Origin: Monodelphis domestica
Lineage: Eukaryota; Chordata; Mammalia; Didelphimorphia; Didelphidae
NCBI RefSeq assembly: GCF_027887165.1
Contig: NC_077230.1
Span: 22,243,200-22,307,199 of the forward strand
Direction: 5' to 3'
Length of the DNA: 64,000 nucleotides
The position numbers and the translations under genes are program-made. Below, piece after piece: positions 1 to 10,000 of this stretch. A model generated the notes under the pieces. The model was given only the letters and a program-made list of their open reading frames with translations. It was not told where the DNA came from and ran no database searches. Position 1 is the stretch's first letter. Each line of letters starts with the position of its first letter.

Positions 1-622
1 CAGGATACCAGTATGGGGTTAACTCTGTTCTATTGGGTTTTTTAATATTACATGTAGATCTCCATGCGCACAAAAGAGGGTGTTTTTTTTTTTTAATTTA
101 TGACTTCTAGCACAGTATTATTTTTACTATTTTTAGTATTTTAGTTACTTTTATTTAAAAATTATTTTTCCTTTTAAATTTCTTAGATCATTCTTAAATG
201 TGATGTTACCATATCTATGCCATGATTTTTTTTTTTACAGTGCAGCAATCTGATTTTATAGTGTAAATCAAAAGGACAATTTACTTCACAGAAGTTTCCT
301 TTGCAGTAAATCTTGCTGGAATCCATGTCTTCCAATAAGGGATACTTACAAAATAAAAGCTCATGAGCCTAGGCTTCTAAATTCAGTGATGAGAAAACAG
401 GATATCCTGAGCTTTTTGCTCCTGCTTAGTGATGAGAGGCAGCTGCTAGGATGGACTTTCCTGGTGGGTAGACTGAGATTAGGGGTGGTGAATGCCTTTG
501 GCCTTAAATTTAAATTCCCTTTCAATACAATTTAAATACTATCAAATACTAAACAAAAATGGTACCTTAAGTTTTAGTGAATCAAACTTCACCACTATTA
601 TTTTTATTGAAGATGCTTGATG
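1..622. other. Unassigned AT-rich intergenic DNA
   Basis: No coding region or recognisable repeat family is visible. The stretch is AT-rich with short T runs. In human, MED14 lies just upstream of CXorf38 on the same strand, so its 3' end could be near, but no MED14 C-terminal coding sequence is seen here. Confidence 0.5.
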
Positions 623-630
623 CTTTAGGC

Positions 631-992
631 CAGGGGTCCCCAAACAGCTCCTTGAGGCCATGTATCCAGCCCCCACCGCACTTCTGGTGGTCAGTGAGAG
701 GAGCACTGTATGTGGCAGCACCGCAAAGTGTGGCATCACTCACATACAGTACTACTTCCTGTGATATAATCCTTTGCATGGCGCCTTAGAATGAGGCACC
801 GCGCAAAGGATTATGTGGTCACACAATGGAAGACATCAGCATGGTGAGTGGTGATCTGGGGGAGGGGATTCCACCCTGTGTATACTGCTGCCCCGTTAGG
901 GTTAGGGTTGGGATTAGGTTTTTATAGTCCAGCCCTCCAGTGGTCTGAGGGACAGTGAACTGGCCTGTGTGTAAAAAGTGTGGGGACCCCTG
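631..992 (-). mobile_element. Non-autonomous hAT DNA transposon (Charlie-like MITE)
   Basis: The element begins CAGGGGTCCCCAAAC and ends GGGGACCCCTG, which are imperfect terminal inverted repeats. It is flanked by an 8-bp target duplication, CTTTAGGC at 623-630 and CTTTAGAC at 993-1000, which match at 7 of 8 positions. An 8-bp duplication and CAG...CTG ends are typical of hAT elements. The right end holds, in reverse, the segment about a drop in 'gggccagttcactgtccctc' that also occurs at 44315, so the two are copies of one family in opposite orientation. No transposase frame is present. Confidence 0.85.
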
Positions 993-1437
993 CTTTAGAC
1001 AATACCCTGGTTTATATTAGCTGCTTATTGACTTACTTGAAATGAGATTTTTAAAATTCTCATAACTAAAATATTGCTACATTTTAAATACCTGCTAAAA
1101 TTTGAGAATTTATTTTGATATTTTAAGAAACAGTTATGAGAGAAGAGACCTTTAAGTAACAAAAGCTGAACTCTGCTTGTTTGACAGCTTCTGAGCCAAA
1201 TAAAGGCATAAATGCAAATATTTGTTGAGCAGCTATATACGTTTTCAACTGATCATACAAATCCTTAGTATTCCTTACATTGAGCATTTAAATTAATTTA
1301 GTTAAAGCAGTGCCAAGGAGATTTTAATAATAGAAAATGCATTTGTTGTCTTCTGTAAGTGATGGGGGAAATATTGTGCCTATAGCTTCATAATGGGACT
1401 TTGACAAGTTACATTGACTTTGACAAGACTTATATCA

Positions 1438-1615
1438 TAGACACAAAATTAAAAATGACCTTAGAGAACATATAGGCCAACAAACTCATTTTGCAGATGA
1501 GGAAACTGAGGTACAGAAAAAGTGCACTTAACCAGAGGTCAAATACAGATAAATGACAGAGGTGAAATTTAACCAGGGCCTTCTGACTCCAAATCCATTA
1601 CTCTATCCACTACAT
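1438..1615 (-). mobile_element. MIR/THER1-type SINE, reverse orientation
   Basis: The stretch contains the diagnostic reverse-strand motif GCAGATGAGGAAACTGAGG and, further right, a degenerate end reading '...ctccaaatccattactctatccactaca'. Both fit an old MIR/THER1 core SINE on the minus strand. It is diverged and has no clear target duplication. Confidence 0.75.
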
Positions 1616-2992
1616 AAATAATGAAGCTCTTTTTATAAAGGCTATATTAATACATTTGCTTAGAAATATGGATTCATCGAGCATCCATTTATACTTTCAT
1701 CTGAACAGTTAAGAATAGCTATTCTAATATTATGTATATGTGCAAGTTCTGTTATATGTAAGTAGATTTTAGGCTATATTAGTGCTAATAAAGTAACTGG
1801 ACTAGCCTATGGATTGTAATCAGGAACAAATTCTATAACCTATGGAAACTGCTCTGTAAAATTTAAAGTTTATTTTAAACATCAGCTATTCTGGATTTGT
1901 ACAAAAGGAATACTATTATCAACACTGAGTTTTCTGGTTCAACTTCTATAGATGGAGATAAGATTAGAATATACTATTGTATTTAACAGAAGAGAAACAA
2001 TCAACATAAATTATTTAAGGGGTTCATGGCCAGTTATGCAAAGAACAGATTAATACAACCATTAACAAGTCAGGGCACAGTTGTTAGCTTAGTTTTTTTT
2101 TCCATGGGCTATGTTCAATTTGATAGCTTCCAAGAACTTAAGGAATTACTAGTTGCTCTGAATCAAGGACCCGTCCCCCAAAAAAGGAGCCATCCATTAC
2201 ATTTTTAAGCACCCAGAGTATATTCTTGGTACGACATCAATATAAAATAAAAAGTGTAAAAACTGTACCCAAATGAATATAAAGAACAGAATCGAAAAAT
2301 GGAGACCAAAGTGAAAATCATTCCCCTTGAATTCCTTTTCTCCCTTGCTCCAAGATCCTTCAACCCATTTTCATTTGTTAGTGGAGAAGGAAGGGACTAC
2401 ATGCATGGATTTCATAGGAAGGCACAAAAAATAGATCAAGGGTGAGGTTTTGGTTAAAAACAATACACAGAGCCCGGGGCCTACAGGTGGTGATATTCCT
2501 GGAAGTTTTCTATGAAGTCCTTCTGTATCACTCGATTTAAAAAATTCAGGAGTGTCTAGACTGAAGGAAACAACTGATAAAAATATTTGGCTCTACAATT
2601 GAATGTGTCTGTTTAGAGATAAGATCCAGATGACAAAAATCTCTGGACAAACTTAGGACAGTTTCAGGTTCTCTTTCAGAGTCATTTTATTATTCTTATA
2701 GAAATAATTTTAATAAACTTGATTACTGACCTGTAGGCCCATAGCAATTAGAAGCAACAAACTTAAAGGGAAGGTACCCCTCTGCCCCTTTCCCCCCTAA
2801 AAAAGTTGACAACCTGGCAAAATTATAAAAAGACAAACACTGTTTAAAAAGTGAAGGGGGGAGGTAACTCAAAAAAAAGGTTGGGGCCATTTCATATTCC
2901 TAAGAATAAGACAAATTGCCCCTCTTTCCAAAATAGCTCTGGAAGACATCAAGAGAAATGTTGAGTTTCTCCTGTGAAACATACCAAGCTGG
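1616..2992. other. Unassigned intergenic DNA
   Basis: No gene or repeat family could be recognised. Open frames are short and lack any sign of coding constraint. It may be unique sequence upstream of the CXorf38 orthologue. Confidence 0.4.
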
Positions 2993-3884
2993 TTACCCTC
3001 GGGGACCAGAAATGTCTGCTAAATAGTATGTGTAAGGCACTCTGATAGGAATGAAATTTTTGTCGTCTTGGATGCTACTGAAGAGATTCAACAGGAACAC
3101 CAGTAATATGATGGGGAGAAAGCACTTGGACTTGGAGAGCCTGGGGATTAGGAAAGGCTCTAGAGGGAGGAGGATCAGACAGTTCCGAAACTCAAAGGTA
3201 TCTAAAAAGGAAGCAATGTGAAGTTTGAGGTGCAGGGGGTTACAGTAATAAGCAGGATGAAACAAACTTTGTGACAATAATGTGAAAGAAAGTTGGAGAG
3301 CTAGATTAAGAGTCACAACATCAGAACAGAGCTTTAAGTGTAATGTGGAAAAGGCATGAAGAGAGAGAGGACTTGCATGCCAGGTCAGGCAAGAAACAAG
3401 GATGGGGACCTGTCTGTCAAGACGAAGATTCCAAAGGGAATGTTCCCAGGAGGAGGAGGAGGCAGTGGAAGCTGACCAGGGGGAGAGGAACTGATTCTCT
3501 CTCTCTTCATTTCTCTTCCACAATTGGCCTTTTTCAAAGGATAGATTTTCTCAGGTTCATCAGGCTTGTTTTCATTGCCACCTTCATTTTCCTGAGGTAC
3601 ATTCTCTGCCCATTGTCCTTGCCCATAACCAGATCTAGCCCCTTTTCCTTAACCAGTTGTTCAAACACAGCCTTAATCATGCCTTCTATGATGGTATCAA
3701 CAGCCATAATCTTCTCTGCCTTAAGAGGAACCACAAATCTTAAATACTTTTCTTCACTTGGGATAGAGTCTGCAACACAGCCATAATGAGTACATACTTG
3801 CCACAGTACCAGTTCACTTTGAAATGGCAACTGCAAAACAGACATTGTAACATTGCCTATATAATCAACTGTCTCCACTACCAA
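2993..3884 (-). other. Two adjacent minus-strand open frames, unidentified
   Basis: Two open frames lie on the minus strand, 3534-3884 (116 residues, starting at a TTG) and 2993-3523 (176 residues). The first has balanced, protein-like composition with charged helical segments; the second is serine/leucine-rich and looks like translated non-coding DNA. Just beyond the first frame, another reading frame is rich in Glu, Asn and Lys. I do not recognise a family. It may be a decayed retrocopy, or chance. No intron signals, poly-A tail or flanking duplication were found. Confidence 0.2.
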
Positions 3885-4299
3885 ATGGGTTATCCTTCTA
3901 TATAAAATGTGATAAACCGAAAAGCAGGATTTTTATCCCTGAGATTTTTATCCCTACTACTACAGATTTTTGAGGCAAGTGGTCAGACCAGTGTCTTAGG
4001 ACAGTTGTTTTGGCACTTATCTAGCAGATGGACTGAAGCTGGGGGGGGAGGTGGAGTGTAAAATAGTATAGGTGAGAGATAACAAGGCTCTACATTGAGG
4101 GATGTCCACAGAAGAGAAGAGGACATGGAAGAGATGATCCAAAGAGAAGATATGACTTGGTATTGTCAACCTGGAAATCTAGAGATCCCCAGTTTGTTTA
4201 GTTTGAGGGTAGAAGGGCCAGGATTTGACCTTGTCACAGGAGAGGTTTCCCCCTGAGGGAAGATCCCACTTCACCAGACAATAGATGTCCACTTCAGCT

Positions 4300-4380
4300 T
4301 TGGTGCATAGGGAGTGCTTCAATCTCAGGAGGGTGTGATATACTGGGAAAAGCTTCTGGAGACAAAAGAGCTACTTGACT
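4300..4380 (+). repeat. Copy of the repeat seen at 39119-39180
   Basis: The stretch 4320-4370 aligns with 39119-39172. Both read roughly 'ATC-TC-GGA-GGG-GTGAT-CTGGGA-A-GCTTCTGGAGACAA-A', with the core GCTTCTGGAGACAA identical. The two places therefore carry copies of an unnamed interspersed family. The 39-kb copy is part of a large inverted repeat. Confidence 0.6.
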
Positions 4381-5640
4381 TCAGATGGGGTTTACCTCCC
4401 CACCTGAAGTGGGGGATTTCTAGATTTCCATCTAGCCAGATATGGAGAGTGAAGTCAATAATTCTGGCTGTCAACAGAAACTGGAAAGTTAGGAGAACAA
4501 TGAGTTTCTGTGAAGTAAAGTTTAAGGGGTCCTTGAAATATCAAGGTACACCTTCTTTAACTGCTTTTTTCAAACTAAGACCAGGGAGAACCATCCATTA
4601 AAATGTAATGCTTTATTGGGAGAGAGAAAAATGTGGGACACCACCTCAAGTAGGACCTAAAAAAACAGGGAAAATCCCTTATTTATAGGAGAATCCTGAT
4701 ACAATCAAGCTTCCCTCAAGGGATTATACCAGAAATAAAGGACTGGAATGTTATACGAAGAGGCTTTCTGGACTGGATTACTTGGGAGTGGAGGATGTTT
4801 TTCAATGGATGCAAAAGAATTATTCCAGCCTTGGGGTTTGACCACCTGGGAGAAGCCTGAAACAATGGGATCTTTGGGTGCTTTGGGGTCTAAGACTAGG
4901 TCAGTCTGGGGCCTCCCTAAGGCGAGATCCCAGAGAAACTCCTAAGATCCAACTCTGACCCCTTAAGAGGCTGTAAGGCCTTTGTTGTGCAGGGAGATGA
5001 ATGGGGATGGGTGAATCGGCAGCTTTACTAACTTCCACAGGATAATTTATTACTATTCTTAAAATACATCTTGAGAATAACACTCATTTCTTGCTCCACA
5101 CAAGTTCCATTTGGATGGTATTTTGGATGCCAACAGGACACCCGAGTGGAGATGTCCAGGCGATAGTGGTGTGTTCAGAAAGAATGGAGCTGGATGTATA
5201 GATTTGGGAGTCACCTGAGGAGAATACCAAGAGAGAAAAGGTGTTTCAGAATGATCAGGTCTTGGGAATCTGAGGTGGATGGATGACCCAGCAAATGAGC
5301 AGACCAGGGCCAAGAACTATAGGATTAAGACAGGTAGGGAGGAATAAGATTGGAAATAGCATAAAAATGTGAGGGGGGCAGCATGTGGCTTCTAATGAGA
5401 AACCAGTTGGCTGGAATGGAGCATCAGCTTTTTGGATGAGAAAATCTTTTCCAGATAGGTACTGTCTGGTCTCCCATGGGACACTGATGATAACAAGTAC
5501 TGTGATCTCAGAGCCTGTTGAGGGTTTGCTTTTCTTTCTTGGAGTCTCTTCTTGTCTGTGCATCTTTAGAGTTCACAAATTTTCTCCTATGAGGCCACTT
5601 TTTTGCTGCTGTTACTGGTGTGGAGGCTTCTAGCAGTGGC
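4381..5640. other. Mixed repeat relics, partly L2-like
   Basis: The stretch 5130-5290 resembles the antisense of the old L2-type repeat seen elsewhere in the window (motifs 'gagatgtccag' and 'atagatttgggagtc'). Around 4600-4615 the minus strand has AATAAAGCATTACA, a possible poly-A signal of an LTR, but no TG...CA ends or target duplication could be placed. The rest is unassigned. Confidence 0.35.
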
Positions 5641-6585
5641 CACTCCCCATTTCTAATTTGGTACGTGTGTTACATAAAAGAGGCTATTAAATGAAGGCGT
5701 TGACCCTAAGTACATGGGCTTTACTGCCGGGTCTTTGCAACATCTATTTTAAGGAACATCTTGTTCAAAGACAAGATGTTTTTAACAAACCGCCACTTTG
5801 CATCACCTTGGGCAAGTCACAGCCCAAGCTCAGAATCAGACTGGAAGGAATTTTAGAGAACATCTGGTCACATTTTTTAATTTCCCAGATAACACATGGC
5901 CCTAGAGGTGCTTTTCTGACTTTATTTCTGAAGACCCAAGGGATGAGATTAGGAGGGGGCAACCCGGGTTTGGATAGGTGGGCCGAACAAAGCAGAGTAG
6001 CTTTGGGTCTTTAAAACAATCGGTATCCAGTTGTCCTCTGCACAGAGCATCAGAGACACAGAGAGAGGAATAGCCAGGAAAAAACCAGAATAATTTCATA
6101 CATTTTTTAAAGCTTATGAGTTAGGCCTGGGGCTTGGGTGCGAGGCATACAAATGACCTACTTATCTAAAGGACCCCCTCCACCTACGGTTTCCTTTAAC
6201 TTAAACCGCCCCGGTGCCCAGGCCCCGGATGAAACCCACCATCCCAGCATAAACCTCGGAGGGAGGAGTCATGTGAAGAGCATTCTCTCTCTTTCGAGAG
6301 GGGGGGGAGGGGAGGGCACTGGGTGTGGCCTATCACACAAACCCTATGTTTACGGAGGCCGTGAAACCTAGTTTTGCTTAGCCGCTTCCCCCAGCTCCCC
6401 ACCCCCTGAATCTTTGTAGCTGGGGATGGAGACGTTCTTAAATAAAAGCAAAGTGAAAGCAAAAGGTCCATTTAAAAGGATTTTTAAAGAAAATAAGTCC
6501 TCTTCGGGCTTAAGCCTTCAGATAAAACAAAGAAACCAGCAAGGTTTGGTCTTTTTTAAAGCTAAACAAGACATTTTTCCAACGG
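5641..6585. other. Upstream flank of the gene, with MIR fragments
   Basis: Short MIR/THER1 fragments are visible near 5800-5885, including CACCTTGGGCAAGTCAC and 'ctggaaggaattttagagaacatctggtc'. From about 6120 the DNA becomes more GC-rich as it approaches the CpG island. No coding sequence was recognised. Confidence 0.45.
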
Positions 6586-6589
6586 ATAG

Positions 6590-7030
6590 GAGCATCTCGG
6601 GCTAACCCGGCGGAGATTTGGAAATGAGAGGCCCGACCGGAGGGCGGGGAGGGAGATCGAGGAAAAGGCGAAGCCGAGCTGGGGACCTGGAGCGCCCGAG
6701 TTAGGGGTGGCCGACTCCTCCCCAGTCCCTCGAAACCAAAAGGACGAGCATGCGCACACTGCCTCTGTGCCATTCCCTGGACGCTAACGGAGCTCGCGCG
6801 GATGGTGCTGTCGGAGTTGGCCTTGCGCCTCAACAGCGCGGAGTATAAGAACTGGGTCAAGGCGGGGCACTGCCTACTGCTGCTGCGGGGTTGTCTGCAG
6901 GACTTCATCCGAGCCGAAGTGGAAGCTTTCCACCGGCTCATACTAGCCGCGACCCCCAGCCTGGGCCCCCGCGTCTCCTGCCTCGGAAGCGTGCGCTGCA
7001 CCCCCCGTGCTCGGCAGGTGAGAAAGGCGT
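6590..7030 (+). promoter_or_regulatory. CXorf38: CpG-rich promoter region of the CXorf38 orthologue
   Basis: CpG dinucleotides are dense here compared with the AT-rich flanks, and the island covers the first coding exon. No TATA box is visible directly upstream of the ATG at 6802, which fits a TATA-less, housekeeping-type promoter. The transcription start itself cannot be placed from sequence alone. GC-rich sequence continues into intron 1 as far as about 8050. Confidence 0.75.
6802..7017 (+). CDS. CXorf38: CXorf38 exon 1 (residues 1-72)
   Basis: The exon starts [20 protein letters not shown], nearly identical to the human N-terminus, so the ATG at 6802 is the natural start. It ends in Arg-Ala-Arg-Gln, followed at once by the donor GTGAGA. 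The first 35 residues look helical and amphipathic ([14 protein letters not shown]). The position -3 base is C and +4 is G, a moderate start context. The reverse-strand open frames over this exon are shadows of its high GC content. Confidence 0.96.
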
Positions 7031-10000
7031 CCTGGGGCAACGTTTATTCGTCGCGCCGTCTTCCCCCATTTCCCTTCCCACTCGCAGCCTTCGTCTGGGG
7101 CTGCTCCGGGTCTTCCTCTAGGGACGTCACCAGTTTTTCTCCAATCCGACGGGGGCAGCCGAGTTGGCCAGAGGAAGTGATGGACCCCAGACATCATCTC
7201 AAGCTTTCCGGTGTCAGACATCCTCCCACTTCCCTCCACAGACTAGTGCGCCTTTCAGCAGCTCCTAGAAACTCCAGGAGAGCTGTCCTTCTAACCTGTA
7301 ACCTCCAAACTCACGTTTCCTACCGCTTCTTGGACATCCCAAACTGGATGTCTCCAATTCCCGAACGGAACTCATTCTCTTCCTGTCCTTTTTCCCTCCC
7401 CTTCCCCTCTCCCTCCTTTTTCTATGACTGTGGAGAGCACCGCCATTCTCCCAGACACTGAAGCTGACCACCCAGGTGCCGTCTTGAATCCTCTCAGATC
7501 TGACTCCACCCCTTACTTTACCGTCTGCCAACTTCCGCGGCATCCCTCACTTCCGGAGTCAAGCCCCTCACACCCCGCCCCCTCCTGCCTTTCGAGCCTT
7601 TTTAGGCCCTCCTTCCCCGCCTCTAACCCCTATATACTTCCTGTGCCATCCGGTGACCGGCCCTCTTTGCCGCTACTGTACGGGCACTCCCTCTCCAGGC
7701 TGGGCATTTATTTGCACTTGCTGACCCCCCATCCCTGCAGCACTCTTCTTCCTCATTCCTACTGAAGTGAGGTAAACCAAGTCACTGACCGGAAGAATCT
7801 CTTTTTTCGGGAAAGTAGAACTCAGAACTGAGCTCTCTGGGCAGGTCAGCCGGCGCAGCCTAGTTAGAATCCAGGAGAAAAGAACTCGGTCGGTGCGGGC
7901 AGCTGGGATGGGAGGTAGCAGGAACGCCGAGTGCCCCGCGCCACTCGCTCCACCCAGGTTGCGTCATAATGACCCCCCTATAAGCACCACGGTGGCATTT
8001 CAGCCCGGGGCAGCTTTCCCTGCGAAGGTGGCCCTGGCCAGTTAGGTATGCATTACTAATAGGTCATACGGGTTCCACTCACTGGGTGACCGGACTCACT
8101 TTATGAAGTGCCCCTCTTCACTATCTTCTGGAATCCTTCAAGGCCCAGCCAAAATCCCGCCGAGAAGCTTCTTCCGATTCCCCTCGATGCCCCTGGATTG
8201 CTCCGGATGTCCTGTGCATCCCTTTTTTGTAACCCTTCCCTTCCCCCTGGGAGTCAATACTGTGCATTGGCTCCAAGGCAGAAGAGTGGTCAGGGCTAGG
8301 CCATGGGGGTCAAGTGACTTGCCCAGGGTCACCCAGCTGGCAAGTGTCTGAGGCCAGGTTTGCATCCCATTTTAACCTTTGAACCGATTTTACATCATTC
8401 AACTATGAGGATCACCTTTCTTGCCTTCTTGGAACAACCTGAGGTTAGCATGTTACAAGACCCTTAATAAATGCTTGTCAACGGGCTTCACCTTAAGTCC
8501 CAAGACAGCCCCAGGTCCTACATTCATTCATCATCTTCCCTGGTAGAGGCTTGCTTGTCTGGGGAAGCCGGTGGTCAGTGGCACTTACTACCGCCCTCCA
8601 TGGATGAGACAGGGATGAGGTGGGCTACCTTGCCCAGCATTAGGTGGGCACATTTTTCATCAGAGGCTTTAACCAGCGCATCAGATACTGAAAAGCAGCA
8701 ATCTTCCCCCAAGCCAACTTGCTTTTCAACTGCTGGCTAAGGTGCTAAGTGTGGGAAAAGAGCCCTGGATTTGGGGTCACAGAACCCAGGCCCAACTCCA
8801 CGCTCTGACCTTTCCTAGCTGTGTAAACAAGTAGCCATCCCTGGGCCTCACTTTCTTTATAAAGTAAGGAGGGTTGGAAGCAGCTGGGTAGCTCTGTGGA
8901 TTGAGAGCCAGGCCTAGAAATGGGAGGTCCTGAGTTCAAATGTGACCTCAGCCACTTCCCAGCTGTGTGACCCTGGGCAAGTCACTTGACCCCCATCGCC
9001 TAGCCCTTACCACTCTTCTGCCTTGGAGCCAATACACAGTATTGACTCCAAGACGGAAGGTAAGGGTTTAAAATAAATAAATAAAGTAAGGAGATTGGAC
9101 TCAATTCCTCCAGTCCCTTCCAGATGTAACGATGATCTTTGGGAACTGAAAAGTGATAGCAAAGACCTGCCTAGTCCCCAAGCATTTATGAAGCACCTAC
9201 TGCATGCTGGCCACCCGCCAAGCAAGCACTCTGCATCTGCAATTACTCTGACCTCCTTAGACCATTTTCCTTCCTTCATCCCTTTCAGTTTCAGCCTCAG
9301 TGTCAGTTGTGCACAGAATGGAAAAGGGAGATTCTGAAACATCACACCAACAGAAATGGAGACATCTACTGGGGAAATTGCAAACCTGAGCGCTGGCCTT
9401 TTGACCCCTGGGAACTGGCAAAGGTAATGTCTTCCTCTCTAATTCTCTTTCACAAAGACCTATTTATGGTAAATAGCACGAGGGAGCAAAAGATGTGACC
9501 CACATAGAGGGCTGTGGGCCCAGATAGGGAGAATCATTGGGATTCAGATCAACTCAGTCAATCGAGTCAATAAACATCAATTAAGCACTTGTGTCAGGCC
9601 CTGCGTTCAACCTGCACTTATTAAGCCCCTTAAATATGTACGAGGTACTGAGAATATAAAGACAAAAATGGGACAGACTCCAACCTATGGGAACATACTT
9701 TCTACTCTGGGGATACACGCAAACAACTAAGAGATACACAGACAGACTGATGAGGGATGGATAGAGAATAGAGAGATGAGGAGGTAGCAAGATAGATATG
9801 TGTATGATGAATAAAGTAAAGAAGAAGGCAGGGATGGGGGGCATTAACAACTGGGGTAGTAAGGAAGGGCCTTGTCTTCGAGCACTCCAGGTAAAGGGGA
9901 GAAGTCATGAAAAGGCACTTAAGCAGGAAAATCTAATGAGCCTGGAACCAGAGAACAAGGGCTTTAAAAGGCCCAACAAAGGGGTTTGTACCTTCTCCTA

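Noticed and set aside
1-6585. 3' coding end of MED14
   Set aside because: Expected from human gene order, but the known C-terminal residues (MANLTLPPGGRP) were not found in any frame; only UTR, if anything, could be here.
6510-7239. Minus-strand open frames over exon 1 (176 and 98 residues)
   Set aside because: They mirror the GC-rich CpG island and the true exon; composition is Arg/Ser/Pro-rich and no family likeness is seen.
8879-9080. tRNA gene
   Set aside because: This and similar segments have A/B-box-like heads but are SINEs with common 3' tails and target duplications; no complete cloverleaf forms.
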